Part shown: positions 34,980 to 43,229 of the stretch, in pieces
Layout: each line of letters starts with the position of its first letter
Numbering within the stretch: position 1 is the first letter of the stretch
Assembly: GCA_023390115.1 (NCBI GenBank)
Contig: JAEWDM010000029.1
Location: 1-64,000 of the forward strand
DNA length: 64,000 nt
Direction: 5' to 3'
From: Bacillota bacterium
GTDB taxonomy: Bacteria; Bacillota; Clostridia; Acetivibrionales; DSM-27016
Notes under the pieces: generated by a model
What the model saw: only the letters and a program-made list of their open reading frames with translations
The model's database searches: none
Told to the model about the DNA's origin: nothing
Program-made: the position numbers and the translations under genes

Positions 34980-35331
34980 GCTGGAGCAAATAAGAAAGAA
35001 GACATTGGAGGAAATAAGCTTAAGGACAAACAAAAATGTTCTGAGGGTTGTGGTAGGTATGGCCACATGCGGAATTGCCGCAGGGGCAAGACCTGTCATG
35101 AATGCATTCTTAGAGGAATTAAAAAAGAGAAATATCTCCGATGTCAGCGTGACAATGACGGGCTGCATAGGGGTATGCAGGCTTGAGCCTGTGGTTGAGG
35201 TTATAAACCCTGACGGGGACAAGGTGACGTATGTTAAAATGACACCTGAAAAGGCTGTAAGAGTTGTGGCAGAGCATATAGTAAACGGAAGAGTCTGTTC
35301 GGACTTAACCATTGGCGCTGAAGAGGGCTGA
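34963..35331 (+). CDS. Small thioredoxin-like [2Fe-2S] ferredoxin
   Basis: 122 aa. Cys36 (MATCGIAAGAR) and Cys68/Cys72 (TGCIGVC) mark a thioredoxin-like [2Fe-2S] domain similar to the HydB N-terminus. Only three of the four usual Cys are in the classic places; Cys112 (GRVCSDL) is a candidate fourth. It lies between the ATPase and hydB and probably moves electrons for the complex. It overlaps the previous gene. Confidence 0.8.
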   Translation: MKSIAELEQIRKKTLEEISLRTNKNVLRVVVGMATCGIAAGARPVMNAFLEELKKRNISDVSVTMTGCIGVCRLEPVVEVINPDGDKVTYVKMTPEKAVRVVAEHIVNGRVCSDLTIGAEEG

Positions 35332-35383
35332 TAATTTGATGATTTACAGACATTCAAATTAGAGAATTGGGGGTATAAACAAA

Positions 35384-37180
35384 ATGCAGTTATATAGAGC
35401 ACATGTCCTGGTTTGCGGAGGTACGGGCTGTACGTCGTCAAACTCGGAAAAAATTATGAAGGAATTGGATGTACAGCTTGCCGCCAATAAGCTGGATAAT
35501 GAGGTGAAGGTGGTAAAGACAGGCTGCTTTGGTCTGTGTGCCGAGGGCCCCATTGTGGTGGTTTATCCCGAGGGAGCAATGTACACAATGGTCAAGGTCG
35601 AGGATATAAAGGAAATAGTCGGGGAGCATCTTTTAAAGGGGAGAATTGTAAAAAGGCTTTTGGCGGGAGACAAGGAGCATACCGACATAACAAAGTCCTT
35701 AGAGGGCGTCGGTTTCTTCCAGAGGCAGATGAGAGTCGCTTTAAGAAATTGCGGTGTAATCAATCCCGAAATAATTGACGAGTATATAGCTTATGACGGA
35801 TATAAGTCACTGGCCAGAGTGCTGACAGAAATGTCCCCCGAGCAGGTTATAGATACCGTTAAAAAATCGGGCCTCAGGGGAAGAGGGGGAGCCGGATTCC
35901 CTACAGGGCTGAAGTGGGAATTTGCAAGCAAATCCAAGGATGATCAGAAATATGTCTGTTGTAATGCCGATGAGGGAGACCCGGGGGCCTTTATGGACAG
36001 GAGCGTTCTTGAGGGAGACCCCCACTCGCTGATAGAGGCCATGGCAATTGCAGGATATGCAATCGGCTCAAATCAAGGCTTTATATATGTAAGGGCCGAG
36101 TACCCCATAGCTGTAAAAAGGCTTCAGATCGCAATTGATCAGGCAAAGGAATACGGACTGTTAGGAAATAACATTTTTGATACAGGCTTCGGCTTTGATC
36201 TGGAAATAAGGCTGGGTGCAGGCGCGTTTGTGTGTGGAGAGGAAACCGCGCTTATGACCTCAATTGAGGGCAAAAGAGGAGAGCCCAGGCCAAGACCTCC
36301 TTTCCCGGCGGTAAAGGGCTTGTGGAATAAGCCTACCATACTCAACAATGTTGAGACATATGCAAACATACCGGTAATTTTCTTAAAAGGGCCCGAATGG
36401 TTTGCAAGCCTTGGAACTGAGAAAAGCAAGGGAACAAAGGTGTTTGCGGTAGGTGGAAAGATAAACAATACCGGGCTTGTTGAAATTCCTATGGGAACAA
36501 CGTTAAGAGAAATAGTATATGACATAGGAGGGGGAATACCAAACGGCAAGAAATTTAAGGCGGCGCAGACAGGAGGCCCTTCCGGAGGTTGTATTCCTGC
36601 AAGCCTTATAGACACCCCCATTGACTATGATTCACTTATTCAGATAGGCTCAATGATGGGCTCCGGCGGACTGATCGTAATGGATGAGGATACCTGTATG
36701 GTTGACATAGCCAAGTTCTTCCTTGAGTTTACGGTTGAGGAATCCTGCGGAAAATGTCCTCCATGCCGTATAGGTACTAAAAGGATGCTTGAGATATTGG
36801 AGAGGATTACTGACGGCAAGGGTCAGGAGGGTGACATACAAAAGCTTGAGATTCTTGCAAAGAACATTAAGGCCTCGGCTCTGTGCGGGTTGGGACAAAC
36901 CGCTCCAAATCCTGTCTTAAGCACCTTGAGGTACTTTAAGGACGAGTACATGTCCCATGTAAGGGACAGGAAGTGCCCGGCGGGTGTGTGCAAGTCGATG
37001 ATGCAATATGTTATTAACGCCGAAAGGTGTAAGAGCTGCGGTATTTGTGCAAAGGTATGTCCTGCAAACTGCATAAGCGGAGAGAAAAAGGTTCCGTATG
37101 TAATCAATCAGGAAAAGTGCTTAAAGTGCGGTGCATGTATGGAAAAATGCCCATTCAAAGCCATATTTAAAAATGTATAG
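35384..37180 (+). CDS. hydB: NADH-linked [FeFe] hydrogenase, NuoF-like beta subunit
   Basis: FMN/NAD-binding subunit (598 aa). Order: an N-terminal [2Fe-2S] domain (Cys11, Cys16, Cys48, Cys52), a flavin/NADH site with GRGGAGFP at 166-173 and ADEGDPGAFMDRS, and the [4Fe-4S] motif ESCGKCPPC. The C-terminus has two ferredoxin-type clusters (CKSCGICAKVC and CLKCGACMEKC). This is the site where NADH and ferredoxin electrons meet in bifurcating enzymes (family knowledge). GTAAACA precedes a start in a short AT-rich gap. Confidence 0.93.
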   Translation: MQLYRAHVLVCGGTGCTSSNSEKIMKELDVQLAANKLDNEVKVVKTGCFGLCAEGPIVVVYPEGAMYTMVKVEDIKEIVGEHLLKGRIVKRLLAGDKEHTDITKSLEGVGFFQRQMRVALRNCGVINPEIIDEYIAYDGYKSLARVLTEMSPEQVIDTVKKSGLRGRGGAGFPTGLKWEFASKSKDDQKYVCCNADEGDPGAFMDRSVLEGDPHSLIEAMAIAGYAIGSNQGFIYVRAEYPIAVKRLQIAIDQAKEYGLLGNNIFDTGFGFDLEIRLGAGAFVCGEETALMTSIEGKRGEPRPRPPFPAVKGLWNKPTILNNVETYANIPVIFLKGPEWFASLGTEKSKGTKVFAVGGKINNTGLVEIPMGTTLREIVYDIGGGIPNGKKFKAAQTGGPSGGCIPASLIDTPIDYDSLIQIGSMMGSGGLIVMDEDTCMVDIAKFFLEFTVEESCGKCPPCRIGTKRMLEILERITDGKGQEGDIQKLEILAKNIKASALCGLGQTAPNPVLSTLRYFKDEYMSHVRDRKCPAGVCKSMMQYVINAERCKSCGICAKVCPANCISGEKKVPYVINQEKCLKCGACMEKCPFKAIFKNV

Positions 37181-37198
37181 CGGAAGGAGAGTGTAAAA

Positions 37199-38941
37199 AT
37201 GGAAATGGTAAATATAATGATTGACGGCAGAAAGGTACAGGTGCCTAAAAGCTATACAATATTGGAGGCTGCCAGACAGGTAAATATAGCGATACCTACA
37301 CTTTGCTTCCTCAAGGACATAAATGAAATAGGGGCATGCAGGATGTGTGTGGTTGAGGTAAAGGGAGCCAGAAGCTTGCAGGCGGCATGTGTATATCCCG
37401 TATCGGAGGGACTGGAGATATATACTCAAAGCCCTGCCGTGCGTGAGGCAAGAAAGGTTACACTTGAGCTCATACTGTCCAACCATGAAAAGAAATGTCT
37501 TACATGCGTGAGAAGCAGGAATTGTGAGCTTCAAAAGCTGTCTGAGGAATTGAATATAAAGGATATAAGGTTTGAGGGAGAGAGCGGAAATTTTGCTATA
37601 GACCAGTTTTCTCCTTCCATAGTAAGGGATCAGAACAAATGCGTATTGTGCAGGCGGTGTGTCAGCATGTGCAAAAACGTTCAGACGGTATCTGTTATAG
37701 ACACCAACGAGAGAGGCTTTAAGACAGTTGTCGCGCCTGCCTTTAACAAGTCGCTGAACGAGGTGCCGTGTACCATGTGCGGGCAGTGCGTAAGCGTATG
37801 TCCTGTAGGGGCTCTTCGTGAAAAGGACGACACCGACAGGGTGTGGGAGGCTCTTGCAAGCCACGATCTCCATGTGGTGGTTCAGACAGCTCCTGCTGTG
37901 AGGGTAGCACTTGGAGAAGAGTTCGGAATGCCGATAGGCTCAAGGGTCACCAGCAACATGATTGCTTCCCTGAGGCGTTTGGGCTTTGCGAAGGTATTTG
38001 ACACCGATACCGCTGCCGATCTTACAATTATGGAGGAAGGCACAGAGGTCATAGAAAGGATAAAGAACGGCGGAAAGCTTCCTGTAATAACCTCATGCAG
38101 CCCGGGATGGATTAAATTCTGCGAGCACTACTATCCTGAATTTATTGACAACCTGTCAACCTGCAAGTCTCCTCATGAGATGTTCGGGGCGGTGCTGAAG
38201 TCCTATTATGCCGAGAAAATGGGCATTGATCCGGCAAAAGTATTTGTGGTATCCATAATGCCATGTACGGCAAAGAAGTTTGAAGCCCAAAGGCCGGAGC
38301 TGTCTTCCGCGGGATATCCTGATGTTGACGTGGTATTGACAACAAGAGAGCTTGCAAGGATGATTAGGGAGGCTGGCATAGACTTTACCGAGCTCCCCGA
38401 AAGACACTTTGACGATCCCATGGGCGAAGCCTCCGGAGCGGGGGTTATTTTCGGAGCGACCGGCGGAGTAATGGAGGCTGCGCTGAGGACTGTAGCAGAG
38501 ATACTGAGCGGAGGAAAGGTCGCGGCCATTGAATATGATGCTGTAAGAGGAGTTGAGGGTATTAAGGAGGCTACCGTAGAGGCCGGGGGCATGAAGCTTA
38601 AGGCGGCGGTTGCACATGGACTGGGAAATGCGAGAAAGCTTCTTGATAAGATAAAATCGGGAGAAGAGTATCACTTTGTTGAGATAATGGCATGTCCCGG
38701 AGGCTGTGTGAACGGAGGCGGACAGCCTATACAGCCATCTCAGGTCAGAAGCTGGACCGACCTTAGAAAGGAAAGGGCAAAGGCCATATATGAGGAGGAC
38801 AGGGAAATGCCGATAAGGAAATCCCATGAGAATCCCAAAATAAAAATGCTTTACGACGAGTATTTTGAGAAGCCCGGAAGCCACAAATCACATGAGCTTC
38901 TGCATACACATTATAAAAAGAGAGAGAATTATCCCGTGTAA
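37199..38941 (+). CDS. hydA: [FeFe] hydrogenase catalytic subunit
   Basis: H2-forming subunit (580 aa). An N-terminal NuoG-like [2Fe-2S] (Cys36, 47, 50, 64) is followed by a His/Cys-ligated cluster (HEKKCLTC...C) and two [4Fe-4S] sites (CVLCRRC and CTMCGQC). H-cluster motifs are L1 TSCSPGW (residues 298-304), L2 MPCTAKKFE and L3 MACPGGCVNGGGQP. L1 has Ser where classic TSCCPGW enzymes have the second Cys. AAGGAGAG precedes the ATG. It closes the operon before a terminator. Confidence 0.92.
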   Translation: MEMVNIMIDGRKVQVPKSYTILEAARQVNIAIPTLCFLKDINEIGACRMCVVEVKGARSLQAACVYPVSEGLEIYTQSPAVREARKVTLELILSNHEKKCLTCVRSRNCELQKLSEELNIKDIRFEGESGNFAIDQFSPSIVRDQNKCVLCRRCVSMCKNVQTVSVIDTNERGFKTVVAPAFNKSLNEVPCTMCGQCVSVCPVGALREKDDTDRVWEALASHDLHVVVQTAPAVRVALGEEFGMPIGSRVTSNMIASLRRLGFAKVFDTDTAADLTIMEEGTEVIERIKNGGKLPVITSCSPGWIKFCEHYYPEFIDNLSTCKSPHEMFGAVLKSYYAEKMGIDPAKVFVVSIMPCTAKKFEAQRPELSSAGYPDVDVVLTTRELARMIREAGIDFTELPERHFDDPMGEASGAGVIFGATGGVMEAALRTVAEILSGGKVAAIEYDAVRGVEGIKEATVEAGGMKLKAAVAHGLGNARKLLDKIKSGEEYHFVEIMACPGGCVNGGGQPIQPSQVRSWTDLRKERAKAIYEEDREMPIRKSHENPKIKMLYDEYFEKPGSHKSHELLHTHYKKRENYPV

Positions 38942-38960
38942 GTAAAAGCCAGTTTTTAGA

Positions 38961-38991
38961 AAAAGGCCGGATTTGTAAATCCGGCCTTTTT
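38961..38991. terminator. Bidirectional terminator after hydA
   Basis: AAAAGGCCGGATTT pairs with AAATCCGGCCTTTT around a 2-base loop core, with T-run. It ends the hyd operon. Confidence 0.9.
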
Positions 38992-39038
38992 GGCGCTTAG
39001 GTAAAGAATATTGAGGAATAAGTAGAATACTCACCCCC

Positions 39039-39068
39039 GGCCCCCTCCCTTTTGAAAAGAGAGGGGCC
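39039..39068. repeat. GC-rich inverted repeat of the CCCCCGGCCCC type
   Basis: GGCCCCCTCCCTTTT (39039-39053) faces AAAAGAGAGGGGCC (39055-39068). Similar GGGG-rich hairpins are scattered in many genomes and may be REP-like. It is not followed by a T-run on the plus side. Confidence 0.55.
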
Positions 39069-39214
39069 AGTGAGTTAATTGCTTTCTTCAATATTTATCA
39101 TATGCACCTATTTTAGTGTAATAAGGTTGATTTATATGCTTCAGGTCGTGTATTATATGATTATTGCTTTAGAATAGCTTTTTGGTACATGACGGGAATA
39201 GGAAAGGGATAGAA

Positions 39215-39874
39215 ATGGATATAGGCTTGAACAGATCATTAATGGATATATATAGCAGCATGTATGATAAAGAGGGCTCAAGGCATTGGTGGCCGGCTGA
39301 AAATGACTTTGAAATGATTGTAGGGGCAATATTGACCCAATTTGTATCATGGAAAAATGTTACACTGGCTATTGAAAATTTAAAGAGAGAAAATATTTTA
39401 AGCATAGATGGAATATGCGCTTCAAATATGGAGGCACTGGGGGAGCTGGTAAGGTGTACAAGATTTTATAAGCAAAAGGCCAAAAAGCTTAAGGTCTTTT
39501 GCCAGCATGTTAAATCGGAATATGAGGGGTCTTTGGATAAGATGTTTGAAAATGACTTGTATGACTTGAGAAGGGAGCTGCTTTTTCTCTATGGAATAGG
39601 ACAGGAAACGGCTGACTGTATAATACTGTATGCGGCACGAAAGCCGATATTTGTTGTGGATTCGTACACCAGAAGGGTGTTCGGAAGGCTGGGATATTTT
39701 AAAGAAAATGAAAGCTATGAGAGTATGCAGAGGTTTTTCATGGATAATTTGGAGCATAACACAGAGCTGTTTAATGAATACCATGCACAGATTGACGGAG
39801 TTGGCTCCAAATACTGTTTAGGTAAAAATCCGCGCTGCCCGGAATGTCCGTTAAGTAAAATTTGTAAAATATAA
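39215..39874 (+). CDS. Endonuclease III-like DNA glycosylase
   Basis: HhH-GPD base-excision enzyme (219 aa). The helix-hairpin-helix is LLFLYGIGQETADCIILYA, with the catalytic-Asp neighbourhood VVDSYTRRVFGRLG. A C-terminal [4Fe-4S] loop reads CLGKNPRCPECPLSKIC. The substrate base is unknown; it is closer in look to the MagIII-like, alkylated-base subgroup than to classical Nth (inference). The start follows GGAAAGGG. Confidence 0.82.
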   Translation: MDIGLNRSLMDIYSSMYDKEGSRHWWPAENDFEMIVGAILTQFVSWKNVTLAIENLKRENILSIDGICASNMEALGELVRCTRFYKQKAKKLKVFCQHVKSEYEGSLDKMFENDLYDLRRELLFLYGIGQETADCIILYAARKPIFVVDSYTRRVFGRLGYFKENESYESMQRFFMDNLEHNTELFNEYHAQIDGVGSKYCLGKNPRCPECPLSKICKI

Positions 39875-39933
39875 TAAATTTTGATAAAATATAATAAATA
39901 TAAAAACGATATAAAGTATTTTGGAGGTATTAT

Positions 39934-40521
39934 ATGGGAAAAGAAACATGGAAGCCCTCGACGCTGCTTAATCCTGTGCCTGCGGTAATGGTGACCTGCG
40001 CTGATGGCGAGGGCAAGCCCAATATTATTACACTGGCATGGGCCGGCACAATCAACTCTGAACCGCCTATGCTTTCAATTTCAGTGCGCAGGGAGAGATA
40101 CTCGTACGCTTTAATTAAGGATAAGGGGCAGTTTGTTGTAAACCTCGCCACAAAGGAGCTGGCATTTGCTACCGATTACTGCGGAGTTAAATCGGGCAGG
40201 GATATGGATAAGTTTGAGGCGGCAAAATTAACGACCCAAAAGGCTTCAGTTGTGGATGTGCCACTGATTAAGGAGTCTCCTGTAAACATAGAGTGCGTTG
40301 TAAAAAATGTGATTGAGCTGGGTTCTCATGACATGTTTATAGCGGAGATAGTAGCGGTCAATGTGGATGGCAGGCTCATAGACGATAAAGGCAAAATGCA
40401 CCTGGACAAGGCAGGGCTTATATGCTACTCACACGGGGAATACTGGACTCTGGGAAAGGCTCTCGGGCATTTCGGCTATTCTGTGTCCAGGAAAAACAAT
40501 AGCGACAAAAAGAAAAAATAA
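39934..40521 (+). CDS. Flavin reductase family protein (FMN-binding)
   Basis: 195 aa. An FMN-binding split-barrel of the flavin reductase/DIM6 type: LNPVPAVMVTCADGEGKPN at the N-terminus and TINSEPPMLSISVRRERYS next. In anaerobes these are flavoredoxin-like electron carriers. TTGGAGG precedes the ATG. The C-terminus is Lys-rich. Partner proteins cannot be told. Confidence 0.85.
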   Translation: MGKETWKPSTLLNPVPAVMVTCADGEGKPNIITLAWAGTINSEPPMLSISVRRERYSYALIKDKGQFVVNLATKELAFATDYCGVKSGRDMDKFEAAKLTTQKASVVDVPLIKESPVNIECVVKNVIELGSHDMFIAEIVAVNVDGRLIDDKGKMHLDKAGLICYSHGEYWTLGKALGHFGYSVSRKNNSDKKKK

Positions 40522-40533
40522 CGGCTGACAGCA

Positions 40534-40574
40534 GGGACATTCCTCAAAAAATATACTTTACCGGGGAATGTCCC
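40534..40574. repeat. Hairpin GGGACATTCC/GGAATGTCCC between convergent genes
   Basis: A perfect 10-base stem around a 21-base loop in the gap where the flavin reductase and pflB converge. Together with GGGGACA/TGTCCCC at 44.37 kb it may be a REP-like family with an ATGTCCCC core. It may also serve as a terminator, though T-runs are poor. Confidence 0.55.
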
Positions 40575-40588
40575 CGCAAATAAACTTT

Positions 40589-42823
40589 CTACATTGCGCT
40601 GTGGAAGGTGCGTGAGATTACCTCGAGCTGCTGCTGGCTTGTGAGCCTTACAAAATTTACCGCATAGCCTGAAACCCTTATGGTGAGCTGGGGATAATTA
40701 TATGGGTCCTCCATTGCCTGCTCAAGCACTGCGCGCTCCAGAACGTTTATATTTATGTGGTGTCCACCCTGAGCGAAATATCCGTCCAGCAGAGCGGCCA
40801 GATTATCGAGGCGGGATTTTGTATCCCTCCCCAGTGACTTAGGGACAAGAGTAAGGGTAAGGGATATTCCGTCCATGCAGTACCGGTATGGAATTTTGGC
40901 CACTGAATTCAGTGCCGCGAGAGCTCCCATCCTGTCTCTGCCGTGCATTGGGTTTGCTCCGGGGGCAAATGGCTGGCCTGCCTTTCTGCCGTCAGGGGTT
41001 GAGCCGGTTTTTTTACCGTAAACTATATTTGAAGTGATTGTAAGGACAGAAAGGGTATGCTTTGCGTATCTGTATGTTTTATGCGCCTTCAAATCCCCAT
41101 AAAAGCTCCTCACCGCTTCCACCGCAATACTGTCGGCCCTGTCGTCGTCATTTCCGAACTGGGGGTAGCTTCCCCTTATATCAAAATCTACAATCAGACC
41201 CCTGTCATCTCTTATAGCTTTTACATATGTGTGCTTTATGGCGCTCAAGGAATCCACCAGAACGGAGAGCCCCGCAATGCCAAAAGCCATAAGCCGTCTC
41301 ACATCGGTATCGTGCAGGGCCATCATAAGGCTTTCATAGGCATACCTGTCATGCATGTAATGTATTACATTCATTATGTCAACATATAGTCCGGCAAGCC
41401 ATTTTTGCATACGATGAAAGCTTGCAACAACCTTTTTATAGTCAAGGTAGTCTTCCTTATAAGGCTCGGACACAGGGCCTACCTGCTGCCCGGTTATTTC
41501 ATCCCTGCCGCCGTTTAAGGCAAGCAAAAGAAGCTTGGGGAGATTACATCTGGCTCCGAAGTACTGCATATCCTTCCCTATGCGCATGGCTGATACACAG
41601 CATGAAATGCCGTAGTCATCCCCGAAACCGCAATTCATTATATCATCATTTTCGTACTGTATGGCGCTTGTTACCATGGACACCCTCGCACAAAAGGCTT
41701 TGAAGCTGTGCGGAAGCTTTTGCGACCACAATACCGTAAGGTTCGGTTCAGGTGCGGGTCCAAGGTTAAACAGCGTATGGAGAATCCTGTAGGAGGTTTT
41801 GGTTACCATATGCCTTCCGGCGGCAGACATTCCTCCTATCGACTCGGTAATCCATACGGGATCTCCTGCGAAAAGCTCATTATACTCAGGAGTGCGGAGA
41901 TGACGTATCAAGCGCAGCTTTATTACAAACTGGTCAATAAGCTCCTGGGCCTCCGGCTCGGTGAGCCTTCCCTCCATAAAATCCCTCTCTATATAAATAT
42001 CAAAAAAGGTATTGACTCTGCCGAGTGAATTTGCAGCTCCATTTGTCTCCTTCATCGCTCCTAAGAAAGCCATATAAGTCCATTGCACCGCCTGCAGCGC
42101 ATTAGCGGCGGGCAGGCTTATATTAAGGCCGTAAGCGGAGGCCATGGCACAGAGCTCCTTAAGGGACTTTATCTGGCTTGAAATTTCTTCTCTGAGGCGT
42201 ATATTTTCTTCTATGCAGGGTGTTGGGCAAAGCTGTTTTAAGTCAAGCTGTTTTTCAGATATAAGCCTGTCAACACCATAAAGGGCAACTCTCCTGTAGT
42301 CTCCTATTATTCTTCCCCGCCCGTATGCGTCGGGAAGCCCTGTTATAACACCGCTTTTGCGGGCTTTCTTCATTTCATTTGTATATGTGCTGAATACTCC
42401 GTCGTTATGGGTTTTACGGTAATTTTCAAAAATTTCCTCTATTTTCGGTGAAAGGGAATAGCCATACTTTTCACATGCCTGCTTAGCCATCCTGATACCG
42501 CCGTAGGGAGCTATGGCTCTTTTTAACGGCCTGTCGGTCTGCAGACCGGGTATGAGCTCAAGCTCCTTATCTATATATCCCGCACCGTGGCTTGAAATTC
42601 CCGATACCGTTTTAGCATCCACATTTAAAACGCCGCCTTTTAAATACTCCTCCCGCAGAAGCTTTTTGCATTTGCTCCAGAGCTTTTTTGTCCGGACGCT
42701 TGAGTCGGACAGGAAGGCTTCGTCTCCATCATAGGGAGAATAGTTCTTTGAGATAAAATCATTGACATCTACAGCGTTTTGCCAATTTCCGGGTACAAAT
42801 CCTCTCCAGGCTTCTTCACACAT
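40589..42823 (-). CDS. pflB: Pyruvate formate-lyase (formate C-acetyltransferase)
   Basis: Glycyl-radical enzyme splitting pyruvate to acetyl-CoA and formate (744 aa). The adjacent catalytic Cys pair is in GISCCVSAMRIG, and the radical Gly is G719 in RVSGYAVNF near the C-terminus. No activating enzyme gene (pflA) is adjacent, so it must be elsewhere. Expression is controlled by the ZTP riboswitch and its terminator upstream. Formate made here can feed 10-formyl-THF for purine synthesis. Confidence 0.94.
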   Translation of the reverse strand: MCEEAWRGFVPGNWQNAVDVNDFISKNYSPYDGDEAFLSDSSVRTKKLWSKCKKLLREEYLKGGVLNVDAKTVSGISSHGAGYIDKELELIPGLQTDRPLKRAIAPYGGIRMAKQACEKYGYSLSPKIEEIFENYRKTHNDGVFSTYTNEMKKARKSGVITGLPDAYGRGRIIGDYRRVALYGVDRLISEKQLDLKQLCPTPCIEENIRLREEISSQIKSLKELCAMASAYGLNISLPAANALQAVQWTYMAFLGAMKETNGAANSLGRVNTFFDIYIERDFMEGRLTEPEAQELIDQFVIKLRLIRHLRTPEYNELFAGDPVWITESIGGMSAAGRHMVTKTSYRILHTLFNLGPAPEPNLTVLWSQKLPHSFKAFCARVSMVTSAIQYENDDIMNCGFGDDYGISCCVSAMRIGKDMQYFGARCNLPKLLLLALNGGRDEITGQQVGPVSEPYKEDYLDYKKVVASFHRMQKWLAGLYVDIMNVIHYMHDRYAYESLMMALHDTDVRRLMAFGIAGLSVLVDSLSAIKHTYVKAIRDDRGLIVDFDIRGSYPQFGNDDDRADSIAVEAVRSFYGDLKAHKTYRYAKHTLSVLTITSNIVYGKKTGSTPDGRKAGQPFAPGANPMHGRDRMGALAALNSVAKIPYRYCMDGISLTLTLVPKSLGRDTKSRLDNLAALLDGYFAQGGHHININVLERAVLEQAMEDPYNYPQLTIRVSGYAVNFVRLTSQQQLEVISRTFHSAM

Positions 42824-42887
42824 AGCTAACCAGCTCCTGTCCCGTTTATTTGCCTATTGCAGCTATATCAGGCGGCTTAAGAGAAAC

Positions 42888-42924
42888 AAAAAACCACCTG
42901 AGCCAAATACAAAAGCCCAGGCGG
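42888..42924 (-). terminator. Terminator of the pflB ZTP riboswitch
   Basis: On the minus strand CCGCCTG pairs with CAGGTGG (one G-U), extended by a GC/GC step, followed by TTTTTT. The 5' arm is part of the conserved ZTP aptamer 3' element CCGCCTGGGC. Ligand binding should therefore prevent the terminator. Confidence 0.82.
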
Positions 42925-43007
42925 TCGGCAAATCGAATGTTGACAGGCATTCCCATACCACACCAACACAACCGTACTCCCTGTGGTAAATTCCACTTCC
43001 GCCAGTC
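42915..43007 (-). promoter_or_regulatory. ZTP riboswitch (pfl motif) upstream of pflB
   Basis: Minus-strand GACTGGCGG, then AAGTGGAATTTACCACAGGG and, after a variable linker, GCCGACCGCCTGGGC. These are the conserved strands of the pfl/ZTP motif. ZTP signals shortage of 10-formyl-THF, so the switch should turn pflB on for formate supply. Confidence 0.93.
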
Positions 43008-43044
43008 ATACGGTTTTATTTAATAAGTCTTTTAATATATTATA

Positions 43045-43074
43045 AGTATAATTTACACATCTGGTGCTTGTCAA
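43045..43074 (-). promoter_or_regulatory. Promoter of pflB
   Basis: Minus-strand TTGACA (43074-43069), 18 bases, TATACT (43050-43045). Transcription would start about 40 bases before the ZTP aptamer. Confidence 0.65.
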
Positions 43075-43132
43075 TGGAAGGGGAATATTTCACGGTAAAA
43101 AGACTGCCTTATGCGAAAAATCTTAAAAAATG

Positions 43133-43161
43133 TTGTAATATACCATATTTTATGCTACCAT
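43133..43161 (+). promoter_or_regulatory. Promoter of the dehydroquinate synthase II gene
   Basis: TTGTAA (43133-43138), 17 bases, TACCAT (43156-43161). It is divergent from the pflB promoter. Confidence 0.5.
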
Positions 43162-43229
43162 GATAAGGGAATATCTTTTAAGAATGTAAATAAGAGTTAA
43201 CAATTTTTAAAATTTAAAGGGGAAAATAT

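Noticed and set aside
37121..37873. 250-codon minus-strand frame opposite hydA
   Set aside because: Overlaps hydA cluster motifs on the other strand and has no recognisable domain.
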